Notes under the pieces: model-generated | Databases searched by the model: none | What the model was told of the DNA's origin: nothing | What the model saw: the letters and a program-made list of their open reading frames with translations, nothing else | Made by a program: the position numbers and the translations under genes | Assembly: GCA_020216575.1 (NCBI GenBank) | Contig: JAIUYC010000037.1 | Span: forward strand, 1 to 11,259 | DNA: 11,259 bases | DNA from: Coleofasciculus sp. S288 | Lineage (GTDB): Bacteria > Cyanobacteriota > Cyanobacteriia > Cyanobacteriales > Coleofasciculaceae | Direction: 5' to 3' | Shown here: positions 1 through 6,013 of the stretch, piece by piece | How the letters are laid out: each line of letters opens with the position of its first letter | Numbering within the stretch: the stretch's first letter is position 1

Positions 1-455
1 GTTCCAGCCAACTGGCTCAGTCGAAGGGGATTGACAAAATCTACCCAGCTCAGAAATGGCAGCAGATTGTTGAAGACATTCAACAAAAACAGCCCGATTT
101 ACCAATTGTGCTGCTTCAAGGACCAGAGGATGCCCAATGGCTCACTGCCATGACGCGAGCCAATCCAGAGTTAAAGGTTACAGCCCCAGAGGATATCGGC
201 AAGTTGGCAGCGATGATTGCCGGTGCCAATTTGATGCTGTGTACGGATAGTGCGCCGATGCATTTAGCCGTAGCTGTTGGGACTTACACCTTGGCGCTAT
301 TTGGTCCGACAGAGGCAAAAAAACTCCTTCCCCCAAGCGCTAGCACAGTGGGACAGATTAGCGATTCTCGCTATTTTGGTCTTCAATCTCCAACCCGTGG
401 GATTGCTGACATCAACCCCGAAGACGTATTGAAGCAATTGTGGAGTGCGTCATGA
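1..455 (+). CDS. Glycosyltransferase family 9 (heptosyltransferase-like), C-terminal part
   Basis: The gene is cut by the left edge; the readable frame begins with the codon at position 3 and ends with TGA at 453-455, giving about 150 residues. Visible motifs are an SSQLAQSKGIDKIYP stretch, the strand IVLLQGPED, and CTDSAPMHLAVAVGT followed by TLALFGPTEAKKLLPP. These match the C-terminal nucleotide-sugar-binding lobe of GT9 enzymes, whose usual signature is TDSGPMHLAAALGTPVVALFGPT. Family members transfer ADP-heptose or related sugars to lipopolysaccharide core or other cell-surface glycans at the cytoplasmic face of the inner membrane. Cyanobacteria often carry several paralogues whose acceptors are unknown, so the exact sugar is not assigned. 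The frame upstream of the GTG at 108 continues the family pattern, so that GTG is not the start. Family assignment is firm; substrate is not. Confidence 0.88.
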   Translation, partial: SSQLAQSKGIDKIYPAQKWQQIVEDIQQKQPDLPIVLLQGPEDAQWLTAMTRANPELKVTAPEDIGKLAAMIAGANLMLCTDSAPMHLAVAVGTYTLALFGPTEAKKLLPPSASTVGQISDSRYFGLQSPTRGIADINPEDVLKQLWSAS

Positions 456-505
456 GGTGTTAAAGGATGTCTGAAAAGTCATAATCGAAACGCTTAGATG
501 ATGGA

Positions 506-539
506 GATCCCCCCTTTTTAAGGGGGGAGAGGGGGGATC
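506..539. repeat. GATC(C)6 / (G)6GATC inverted repeat
   Basis: GATCCCCCC at 506-514 is the exact reverse complement of GGGGGGATC at 531-539. A nested CCCCCTTTTT-AAGGGGGG hairpin fills the interior. C-run/G-run palindromes with GATC ends are a familiar dispersed intergenic repeat in cyanobacteria. It lies in the 172-bp gap between the glycosyltransferase end and the next gene. It could fold in RNA and act as a weak processing or termination signal, but it lacks a clear following T-run. Confidence 0.7.
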
Positions 540-627
540 AAACACTCAATGACAGAACCTTTATCTAATCTAGCCGCTTGATAAGGAACTTACTTTCGCT
601 CGAAATCCTGATACCAATCACAGCATT

Positions 628-1089
628 ATGGATGAAACACTGATAACACACGAATTTGCTATTCTTGCAGCCGTGCCAGAGGAACACCTTCTGTCCTGGC
701 AACAAGACGGACAAGAGACAAAAGTAGCGTTTGGCAGTATGGATTTTGAATTGTTCCGTCAAGCTGATGCACTTCGGGGAAATAAGGCTGTGGAGGTTTT
801 TATTTATGCGTCCTTGGCAGAAAATCGACCTTTGAAGTCAGAAGTGTCATGGCATGGCTTGTATGTTAGCCACGTTCAGTCTCGTAGTGGTAGATATCCA
901 CAGGGAATGAAATATCGTCCTCCCTCTACGGCTAGTGATAAGCCAACTTGGGCAATTTTTTGGGAGGTTGAAGACCTTAAACCCTTATCATCGCCTATTG
1001 CGATCGCATCTTTAAGAGGATTGGGAAAAAAATCTAACTACCAGTCGCGCTTTACGCCGGAGGGTCCATTGCTCATTACCTATCCCTAA
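628..1089 (+). CDS. Conserved-looking hypothetical protein, 153 aa
   Basis: ATG at 628 is the only ATG, GTG or TTG start in this frame after the upstream in-frame TAG at 571; no clear Shine-Dalgarno is visible. The product has no signal peptide or membrane segment and looks like a single mixed alpha/beta domain. The second half is rich in aromatic and glycine residues: WHGLYVSHVQSRSG (about 85-98), MKYRPPSTASDKPTWAIFW (about 103-121) and a C-terminal FTPEGPLLITYP. I do not recognise the family with certainty. The WAIFWEVEDL and ASLRGLG elements are loosely reminiscent of small beta-barrel PUA/EVE-type folds, but this is only a hint. It contains a HIP1 site at 1000-1007, fitting a long-resident gene. 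The next gene, a nuclease-fold protein, starts 5 bp after its TAA, so the two are very likely co-transcribed and translationally coupled. Confidence 0.75.
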   Translation: MDETLITHEFAILAAVPEEHLLSWQQDGQETKVAFGSMDFELFRQADALRGNKAVEVFIYASLAENRPLKSEVSWHGLYVSHVQSRSGRYPQGMKYRPPSTASDKPTWAIFWEVEDLKPLSSPIAIASLRGLGKKSNYQSRFTPEGPLLITYP

Positions 1090-1094
1090 TTCTT

Positions 1095-1724
1095 ATGGTG
1101 CAAATCATTCAAGCCCAAGATATAGACTTACGCTACCTAATTGAAAACTTTGAACTCCAACTTGTTGAAGATAACCAATTCTTTCGAGAGTGGCAGGAGG
1201 ATTTACCGGAACTATCGGATTCAGATAAACAACTATTAGATAAAGTCAAAGCGGGTTATCTCAATCTCCTTAATTATCCCCCCTTACTAGAGGATGTGGT
1301 GAGAATGGCTGTGTTAGACCCCATTCTCTTCATCGGTGATTTTTATCTGGCTCCCTTTTATGTCAAATCCGAACAACCCATTGATATTTTTGAGGAAGAT
1401 GATGGCGTAATTATTAGAGGGAGAATTGATACGTTAGTATTAAAAAACCAGCTTTGGGTGATGGTTATCGAGTCTAAACGAGCCTCATATTCGATTGAAG
1501 CCGGACTTGCCCAAATGCTGGCGTATATGCTAGGTAACCCAAATCCCGAAAAACCTAGCTATGGCATGATTACCAGCGGGGGAACGTTCATATTTGTCAA
1601 ATTAGTTAAGGAAGAATCACCCAAGTACGCCACATCAAAGTTATTTGCTACCCGCAATCCTGGAGATTTGTACAGCGTTCTCAAAATTTTGAAGCGTTTA
1701 AGTGAAATCGTAATTAGGAGTTAA
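1095..1724 (+). CDS. PD-(D/E)XK nuclease-fold protein, HsdR N-terminal-like, 209 aa
   Basis: The sequence shows the signature of a PD-(D/E)XK domain: a helix with LLEDVV (E66), GRIDTLV with D112, then WVMVIESKRA with E126 and K128, and a helix AGLAQMLAYM with Q140. The spacing D112-x13-E126-x-K128 followed by QxxxY matches the type I restriction HsdR N-terminal/RecB-like nuclease core. In cyanobacteria many free-standing proteins of about 200 aa of this type are annotated 'restriction endonuclease subunit R' although they lack the helicase/translocase part. No DNA-translocase motifs, methylase or specificity subunit occur nearby, so a complete type I system is not present in this window. It probably cleaves or binds DNA, or is a domesticated or mobile nuclease; its role is unknown. 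ATG at 1095 is 5 bp after the preceding stop, implying an operon with that 153-aa protein. Confidence 0.82.
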   Translation: MVQIIQAQDIDLRYLIENFELQLVEDNQFFREWQEDLPELSDSDKQLLDKVKAGYLNLLNYPPLLEDVVRMAVLDPILFIGDFYLAPFYVKSEQPIDIFEEDDGVIIRGRIDTLVLKNQLWVMVIESKRASYSIEAGLAQMLAYMLGNPNPEKPSYGMITSGGTFIFVKLVKEESPKYATSKLFATRNPGDLYSVLKILKRLSEIVIRS

Positions 1725-1860
1725 CCTGCTTCAGTACCGATTAATATAGATATAGCAGTTGCCAAGGCGATTAAGACAAAGCCAAACTCTGAAACCTTGA
1801 CTGGTCAATGTTTATCCCTTCTGCCTTCTGCCCTGGAACCCTCTGCCTTTTGCTGTAGAA
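1725..1860. repeat. Intergenic spacer with dispersed-repeat half-site and CTTCTGC-type simple repeats
   Basis: Positions 1749-1778 match, with a few mismatches, the end of the MITE-like element at 2723-2834; both begin GATATAGCA and share GCCAAGGC. Here only one end is present, so this is a solo or decayed copy. Further on (about 1817-1855) the DNA is a low-complexity pyrimidine-rich run with repeated CTTCTGC/CTCTGCC words, a common kind of cyanobacterial intergenic repeat. No promoter or RNA gene is evident. Confidence 0.55.
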
Positions 1861-2220
1861 ATGTCAAATGCAATGCAGGTAATTTTCCTCTATCGATATC
1901 ACGATACTTGGGTGTTTGATGATGAGAGGGTAGGGCTTGTGCAGGAGCCATTTGTGAGTGGTGTTCCTGAAATGATTGACTATCTCGTTCGAGATATTCC
2001 CAATGCCGATAAAGGATTTAAGCTTTTATTTTCAGCGAACCCGTTTCCTGGCTATCAAGCAGAATTAGTTTGGGTGAGAGAAGAGTATGGAGGGAACTGG
2101 TATCGTTGGCAGCTCCAAAATAGGGAAGGCTGGTTATGTCCTGCCCTATTCAAGTACTTCAGTGAAGCCCCCAATAGAATCTACTGCAAAGCTGAGAAAA
2201 TCTCTCTCAATAGGCGATGA
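1861..2220 (+). CDS. Small conserved protein, 119 aa (DUF6717-like)
   Basis: The protein is compact, acidic to neutral and rich in aromatic residues, with no signal peptide or transmembrane segment. Notable stretches are FLYRYHDTWVFDDERVGLV (about 9-27), KGFKLLFSANPFPGYQ (about 51-66) and REEYGGNWYRWQ followed by GWLCPALFKYF. This pattern resembles a conserved bacterial family of about 100-110 aa that I believe is DUF6717, with no known function; the name is from memory and should be treated as tentative. Family members would fit a start at the second methionine (MQVIF, residue 5), so the first four residues may be untranslated. There is no clear Shine-Dalgarno for either. It converges on the DUF3082 gene, with only 3 bp between the two stop codons and no terminator hairpin between them, so read-through antisense transcription is likely. 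Confidence 0.75.
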   Translation: MSNAMQVIFLYRYHDTWVFDDERVGLVQEPFVSGVPEMIDYLVRDIPNADKGFKLLFSANPFPGYQAELVWVREEYGGNWYRWQLQNREGWLCPALFKYFSEAPNRIYCKAEKISLNRR

Positions 2221-2223
2221 AAA

Positions 2224-2568
2224 TTACTCAGCATCCGAGGATGAAGCGTTGCGGTTTTTGAGCTGTTGAACTAAGACATAGATAGTGACGATAACTAGAC
2301 CAAACGCAATCACGCCAAAGACGGTGGTGGCGAGTGTGGCAAGGCCTACAACTAGGGTACGAACGGCGATCGCAATTTGGATCGCTGTCTGGTTGGTGGA
2401 AGCAATGGGCTTATCGGCGTAGGTTTGAGCAATGGAGGAGGTGAGGAAGTAAAGTGCGATCGCAAATCCTCCAGAAATTAACGCTCCACTGAAGCAGCGT
2501 AAGGGGCTTGGCAATGCCTCTTTAGCGGGTTGGGCATCTTGGTTGGGTGGGGGAGTTGGATTAGTCAT
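2224..2568 (-). CDS. DUF3082 integral membrane protein, 114 aa
   Basis: The product starts with a proline-rich cytosolic tail (MTNPTPPPNQ), then SPLRCFSGALISGGFAIALY leading into a first hydrophobic helix (about 25-45), and a long hydrophobic block (about 63-100) that can form two more helices, ending in a polar tail. The 'LRC-SGALISGG-A-ALY-LTSSIAQ' and 'AVRTLVVGL' patterns are those of DUF3082, a cyanobacterial/chloroplast-lineage membrane family with no established function. The open frame extends upstream to 2664, but I place the start at the ATG at 2566-2568: the 32 extra residues do not look like the family, whereas MTNPTPPPN does. Two HIP1 sites lie within it. It is probably in the thylakoid or plasma membrane. 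Its 3' end is 3 bp from the convergent neighbour. Confidence 0.82.
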   Translation of the reverse strand: MTNPTPPPNQDAQPAKEALPSPLRCFSGALISGGFAIALYFLTSSIAQTYADKPIASTNQTAIQIAIAVRTLVVGLATLATTVFGVIAFGLVIVTIYVLVQQLKNRNASSSDAE

Positions 2569-2677
2569 AAATCTATTGACTGATTCAGATACTGAAAGTT
2601 TAGCGAGCGAGAACGCATTGCATAAGCGCATTGCCTCCAGAGATAGAGTAAACCAGAACAACATGAGAGAACTGGTT

Positions 2678-2712
2678 CCCCACTATCCTGAGCTAGTGGG
2701 GTTTTTCTTTTC
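2678..2712 (+). terminator. Intrinsic terminator (plus strand), no protein gene directly upstream
   Basis: CCCCACTA (2678-2685) and TAGTGGGG (2694-2701) form a perfect 8-bp stem with an 8-nt loop, followed at once by TTTTTCTTTTCTT. This is a textbook Rho-independent terminator, read on the plus strand. The nearest plus-strand gene ends at 2220, across the whole minus-strand DUF3082 gene. It must therefore end either a small RNA starting after about 2570 or long read-through from the 1861-2220 gene. On the minus strand the hairpin is not followed by a T-run. Confidence 0.7.
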
Positions 2713-2722
2713 TTGCTTGCCT

Positions 2723-2834
2723 GATATAGCAATCGCCAAGGCAGTTAGGACATATATCAATTGAGTAGAGACGTTCCGGTGGAACGTCTTTACCAAAGTT
2801 CGTTTGTCCTAAGCGGTGTGTCTTCTGCTATATC
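2723..2834. mobile_element. MITE-like element, 112 bp, imperfect terminal inverted repeats
   Basis: The left end (2723-2752) and the reverse complement of the right end (2805-2834) are 30-bp imperfect inverted repeats: both start GATATAGCA and end TTAGGACA, with divergent middle bases. Between them sits a perfect hairpin, AGACGTTCC (2769-2777) / GGAACGTCT (2781-2789). No reading frame inside is plausible. A related end occurs at 1749-1778. The structure is that of a small non-autonomous element or palindromic repeat; the mobilising transposase is not identifiable here. No convincing target-site duplication is visible. Confidence 0.6.
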
Positions 2835-2887
2835 TAATCCGGTTAACCAACCATAATACCTGTGAACCGAAATCCTGTAGAGAGTAG

Positions 2888-2912
2888 AGAGACGTTCCAC
2901 CGGAACGTCTCT
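2888..2912. repeat. Palindromic repeat AGAGACGTTCC-acc-GGAACGTCTCT
   Basis: An 11-bp perfect stem with a 3-nt loop. Its core is the exact reverse complement of the palindrome at 2769-2789 (loop acc here, ggt there), so the two are inverted copies of one repeat about 120 bp apart. Palindromes of this GAGACGTTCC type are dispersed in many cyanobacterial genomes. It is not followed by a T-run, so it is not a terminator. Confidence 0.7.
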
Positions 2913-2944
2913 ACAATGTGCATTCAAACAGATTTGATATGAGT

Positions 2945-3026
2945 GCATAAGCGGGGTGGTGTAAGCGATACGGAGGTGTAAAGTGACGAGCGCCCTACTG
3001 ACTGATACCCAGTAGGGTTTTTTTTC
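2945..3026 (+). ncRNA. Possible small RNA ending at the 2993-3026 terminator
   Basis: There is no open reading frame of note on the plus strand before the strong terminator, but the segment from about 2945 is unlike the flanking repeats and is G-rich (GCGGGGTGGTG, GGAGGTG). A short RNA of roughly 80 nt is the simplest explanation for the terminator. The 5' end is a guess; I see no convincing -10/-35 pair. It does not show the conserved ACTCCTCACAC core of Yfr1, and I could not match it to Yfr2-type or 6S RNAs by eye. Confidence 0.25.
2993..3026 (+). terminator. Strong intrinsic terminator (plus strand), no upstream protein gene
   Basis: CCCTACTG (2993-3000) pairs with CAGTAGGG (3010-3017) around a 9-nt loop, followed by eight T residues and CTTG. 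It is oriented plus, whereas the adjacent Rieske gene ends at 3039 on the minus strand, where the same hairpin is preceded by the A-run and has no T-run after it. So it cannot be a standard terminator for that gene. It most simply marks the 3' end of a small plus-strand RNA beginning somewhere in about 2915-2960. Confidence 0.68.
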
Positions 3027-3038
3027 TTGTCCTCAACC

Positions 3039-4799
3039 TTACTCCTCGAAAACGCGATCGCCTTGATGCAGTCGTTCAGCCATTTCATACGTCTGTCCTT
3101 GCGATCGCATGGTTGGCGCATGAGCGGCTAAATACCGTGCTGCGGCAACTAATACGTGTATTCCTGCTTTGCTTTCGCGCAGTCGTGCGTACTGACGAAA
3201 CGCCGCTTCAACCGCTTGAATGGTATGAAAATCGCGGTCTTCTCGCAACAGCAACTTCCCTACCATCGCTAATAGTCGGTCAGGATTGCCACCACTATAT
3301 AAGTAGCGTGCCACTAACGTACCTGCTTGATTCACTTGTTGCTGGCGATCAAGCAGCGCTGGGAACTCCTGTAACAACGCTTCCGGGTTCTCAATTGTTT
3401 GATTCGGTTCCGGTAGCCTAGCAGGTGGAACGTTTAAAAAACGGTTGAGGTACACCGTCATTGCCGCATCGAAGACACCCCGTAACAACTCTGGTGATGC
3501 AACTCGCTGTATCCCTTGATGAACCGCATTAGCAAAGGTGAAGGAATGATGCGCCGTATCCCAATCTCCAAAATCATTATTCGTGTGGAACTGGGCAATC
3601 CGCAACGCCGCCGCATAAGCGACAGCACCCGCTAATTCATCTTCGGTGCAGCCTTCCCGCAGGGCATCCAAGAGAGAGTTTGTGATCGCCTGTGCATCCT
3701 CCCCTAATAAAATCGGGATCAACTCGTCGCCACCCGACCAAGTTCCGCGTCGTTCTCGACCAACCTCCAAAGCCTCTGGTAACGCCTCGAAGGCATTCTC
3801 CAGAATCGCCACTAAATCTACTGGATAGCGCCACGAATTCGACTCCTCCATGCGCTCAGCGTTCGCATACCCTGACACTAAGCTGGATAGAACGGTTTCA
3901 GCATCCTGCCAATGTGTCGCATCGAGAGCTTCTAGTGCCTTATTGGTGAAGTCAAGAGCATGACCAACATCAATGTAGCGGTGGTCGGTTGCAGCCGCAA
4001 ACAGCATTGAGGCGATTTGAGATGGGTTAGCACCCGCACGCACCGCCGACACCAAACACCGTTCTGCACCTTCTGAGTCCCGTACCTCAATGAATTGGCG
4101 GAACCAACTCGCGAGGCGCTCAATAGAAAGTGTAGAAGAAGGTAGGGGATGAAGCATAAAACGGGGCGGTTTGCCAGCAGAATCACGAGCAACAGCAGCC
4201 AACCCCTGATAAAGAGCGCGGGGTTGGTCAACTGTATCCAAGTAGGGCAACAGATTCATCATGCAAGTGTGGATAGTTAAACCCGCACCCCAACCGTCTC
4301 GTCGGTAACGCACGCCAAAATCAAGCCCAATGCGGAATGGTTCTGTCGCCTCCACTCCTCCATCTAGCAAGGCAATGACGGACTTCGCAATCACCAGGGA
4401 AATGCCTTGTTCCAAACCATCGATGAGGCGCTGGCGCTGATGAGTGTGAGGATCTACGCGAGGCGCTACATCTACCCACACGTCCCCATCTCGGATTTGA
4501 ACAGGGAAGGCTGGCACATCATCCGCCCACGAATCAAACGTTCCTCCGCTAGCCAGGTCAAAACGAGCATGATGCCAATGACAGGTTAGAATACAATCTT
4601 TTACCGTGCCGCGATGCAACGGGAAACCCATGTGCGGACAGCGATTATCCACAGCATAAATTTGGTCGCCTTGGCTGAATAGAGCGATCGCATGTCCTTG
4701 TGCACGGACAACCAGAAAACCAGCCGCTTGGACATCACTCGCTCGTGCAACGCGCACATATTGCTCAACTTTCGTTGGCACTTCCAGATGTTGGCTCAT
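3039..4799 (-). CDS. Rieske [2Fe-2S] protein with long histidine-rich alpha-helical C-terminal domain, 586 aa
   Basis: The N-terminal part (about 15-112) is a Rieske ferredoxin-type domain: CPH with C54 and H56, then CHWHH with C73 and H76, in the spacing C-x-H-x16-C-x2-H that ligates a [2Fe-2S] cluster. The remaining 450 residues are mostly predicted alpha-helical and contain no recognisable ring-hydroxylating oxygenase alpha-subunit core. Clustered histidines stand out: H273 and H280, H405, H417-H418 and H427 (in QFHTNNDFGDWDTAHH), H525, H548 and H560. Homologues of this length exist as 'Rieske 2Fe-2S domain-containing protein' of unknown reaction. A redox enzyme passing electrons from the Rieske cluster to a second site is inferred, not shown. 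There is no signal peptide, so it is probably cytosolic. The start ATG at 4799 has GGAGG (4804-4808) 4 nt upstream. ispE ends 79 bp upstream on the same strand. Three HIP1 sites lie inside. Confidence 0.8.
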   Translation of the reverse strand: MSQHLEVPTKVEQYVRVARASDVQAAGFLVVRAQGHAIALFSQGDQIYAVDNRCPHMGFPLHRGTVKDCILTCHWHHARFDLASGGTFDSWADDVPAFPVQIRDGDVWVDVAPRVDPHTHQRQRLIDGLEQGISLVIAKSVIALLDGGVEATEPFRIGLDFGVRYRRDGWGAGLTIHTCMMNLLPYLDTVDQPRALYQGLAAVARDSAGKPPRFMLHPLPSSTLSIERLASWFRQFIEVRDSEGAERCLVSAVRAGANPSQIASMLFAAATDHRYIDVGHALDFTNKALEALDATHWQDAETVLSSLVSGYANAERMEESNSWRYPVDLVAILENAFEALPEALEVGRERRGTWSGGDELIPILLGEDAQAITNSLLDALREGCTEDELAGAVAYAAALRIAQFHTNNDFGDWDTAHHSFTFANAVHQGIQRVASPELLRGVFDAAMTVYLNRFLNVPPARLPEPNQTIENPEALLQEFPALLDRQQQVNQAGTLVARYLYSGGNPDRLLAMVGKLLLREDRDFHTIQAVEAAFRQYARLRESKAGIHVLVAAARYLAAHAPTMRSQGQTYEMAERLHQGDRVFEE

Positions 4800-4803
4800 A
4801 TCG

Positions 4804-4862
4804 CCTCCCTAGAGAGGAAAATCATCGTTCCTCAATAGTAGAAAGCTTTTTACAATGAGCAA
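4804..4862 (-). promoter_or_regulatory. Shine-Dalgarno and possible promoter of the Rieske gene
   Basis: On the minus strand, GGAGG lies 4 nt before the ATG and decides the start. Further upstream TACTAT (4835-4840) could be a -10 box, with TTGCTC (4857-4862) as a weak -35 at 16-bp spacing. The Shine-Dalgarno is clear; the promoter is a pattern match only, and the gene may instead be co-transcribed with ispE. Confidence 0.3.
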
Positions 4863-4878
4863 GAATTGACAACAACTT

Positions 4879-5832
4879 TTAACTAACTGTCGAGACAATC
4901 TGAATGCCATGATTTGAGAACTTTGTTATCCAAAAGTCCACTTCTGGATCAGGAATTCTTGCCCTTACTTGCTGCTGAACCTCCTGTGCCTGAGCCTCTG
5001 ACTCGCACAGGGCAAACACTGTTGGACCCGAACCCGACATCATTGTGCCTAAAGCGCCGCTACTCTGAAACGCTTCTCGCAGTCGCAATACTTGAGGAGT
5101 CGTTGGCAGCACCACTTTTTCTAAGTCATTGTGCAGCAGTTGAGCAATCTTTGTCCCATCTTTGGTGTAAATTGCGTTGACCATTGGGCCAGAATGAACT
5201 CGATGAGCGCGGGATTCCAAACTCTGGGCATCGCGGATGTAGGTGTGACCGAATTGAGCGCGATACGTCTGGTACGCCCAAGCTGTGGAAATCATTAGGT
5301 TGCGGTCTTTTGCCAAGACTACATACAGCGAATCCAAATCGGGTAAAGGAGATAACTCCTCACCGCGTCCTGTAGCCAGCGCTGTGCCACCTGCAATACA
5401 AAACGGAATATCTGAGCCAAGTTTTGCCGCTAGGTCTTGTAATTCTGGTTGGGTTAGTCCCAGTTGCCACATCATATCAACTCCCACCAGAACAGCAGCA
5501 GCATCAGTTGAGCCACCCGCTAGTCCCGCCGCGACAGGTATTTGCTTGTTGATGATGACTTCAACACCGCCAAACCGAGCAAAGACATCGGGAAATTGCT
5601 GAGCCATTAATTCTACTGCTCGGTAAGCAAGGTTGCTTGCATCCAAAGGCACTTGGGGATGATTGCAGTGAACACGGATGGTATCAGTACTGAGCGATCG
5701 CAATTCAACTCGATCCGCTAACTCAATGCTTTGCAGGATCATCGCCAATTCGTGATACCCATCAGGGCGATCGCCTAGAATTTCTAAATACAGATTAATT
5801 TTGGCTGGGGCAATTAGGGAGTAGGAGCGCAT
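4879..5832 (-). CDS. ispE: 4-diphosphocytidyl-2-C-methyl-D-erythritol kinase
   Basis: This GHMP-family kinase phosphorylates CDP-methylerythritol at its 2-hydroxyl with ATP, the fourth step of the MEP pathway that makes isoprenoid precursors for carotenoids, phytol and quinones. Its signatures are all present in order: [11 protein letters not shown] at the N-terminus with K11, DGYHEL (24-29), the ATP-binding [14 protein letters not shown] (99-112), [21 protein letters not shown] with D141 as the expected catalytic aspartate, and a C-terminal [12 protein letters not shown] (264-275). The length of 317 aa is normal for cyanobacterial IspE. The ATG at 5830-5832 gives the standard N-terminus [13 protein letters not shown]; no strong Shine-Dalgarno is seen. 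In many cyanobacteria this gene follows rsmA (ksgA), which is absent here: upstream lies a long repeat-filled non-coding block. Two HIP1 sites lie inside. Confidence 0.96.
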   Translation of the reverse strand: MRSYSLIAPAKINLYLEILGDRPDGYHELAMILQSIELADRVELRSLSTDTIRVHCNHPQVPLDASNLAYRAVELMAQQFPDVFARFGGVEVIINKQIPVAAGLAGGSTDAAAVLVGVDMMWQLGLTQPELQDLAAKLGSDIPFCIAGGTALATGRGEELSPLPDLDSLYVVLAKDRNLMISTAWAYQTYRAQFGHTYIRDAQSLESRAHRVHSGPMVNAIYTKDGTKIAQLLHNDLEKVVLPTTPQVLRLREAFQSSGALGTMMSGSGPTVFALCESEAQAQEVQQQVRARIPDPEVDFWITKFSNHGIQIVSTVS

Positions 5833-5839
5833 TACTCAA

Positions 5840-5867
5840 TTTTGGATTTTGGATTTGGGATTTTGGA
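5840..5867. repeat. Tandem heptamers TTTTGGA x4 upstream of ispE
   Basis: Four head-to-tail heptamers fill 5840-5867: TTTTGGA, TTTTGGA, TTTGGGA, TTTTGGA. They begin 8 bp upstream of the ispE start codon, inside its leader or promoter. Short tandemly repeated heptamers (STRR) are a known feature of filamentous cyanobacterial genomes; whether this sequence belongs to a defined STRR class is not known to me. Confidence 0.75.
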
Positions 5868-5884
5868 TACAGCTCATATCTTGT

Positions 5885-6013
5885 ATCTGGCGGTTGAAAC
5901 CGCAGCTACACAAACAAAACCTGCCTCCGCAGGTTACAAAACCCTTAATTTTTGGTTAGTCCGCGCAGGCGGACTTAGTTTGTATAGCCCCAGAATTCCA
6001 TTCTGAGGGCTTG
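5885..6013. repeat. Composite four-hairpin repeat element, about 125 bp
   Basis: Four consecutive small hairpins: GCGGT-tgaa-ACCGC (5890-5903), CCTGC-ctcc-GCAGG (5920-5933), AGTCCGC-gcag-GCGGACT (5958-5975), and GCCC-CAGAAT-tcc-ATTCTG-a-GGGC (5987-6010). The outer parts are also related in inverse orientation: GCTACACAAACAAAACCTGC (5905-5924) against GCAGGCGGACTTAG followed by TTTGTATAGC (5966-5989), so the whole unit is a large imperfect palindrome. Such units with a 'gcggtt...aaccgc' end and a 'TCCGCGCAGGCGGA' arm recur in cyanobacterial intergenic DNA. It is non-coding and likely mobile or formerly mobile. Confidence 0.7.

Noticed and set aside
506..539. Intrinsic terminator after the glycosyltransferase gene
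   Set aside because: The inverted repeat is strong but is not followed by a T-run; it is better explained as a dispersed GATC/C-run repeat.
2569..2664. N-terminal extension of the DUF3082 protein to 146 aa
   Set aside because: The 32 extra residues do not resemble the family N-terminus; the proline-rich MTNPTPPPN start at 2568 does.
2543..2764. 73-codon plus-strand frame opposite the DUF3082 start
   Set aside because: It runs through a terminator hairpin and into the MITE-like element and resembles nothing; a shadow frame.
2924..3121. 65-codon minus-strand frame overlapping the Rieske 3' end
   Set aside because: It crosses the 2993-3026 hairpin and the well-supported Rieske frame; its composition is that of an off-frame reading.
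3932..4231. Hydrophobic 99-codon minus-strand frame inside the Rieske gene
   Set aside because: It is an alternative frame of the same strand within a well-supported gene, with no start signal of its own.
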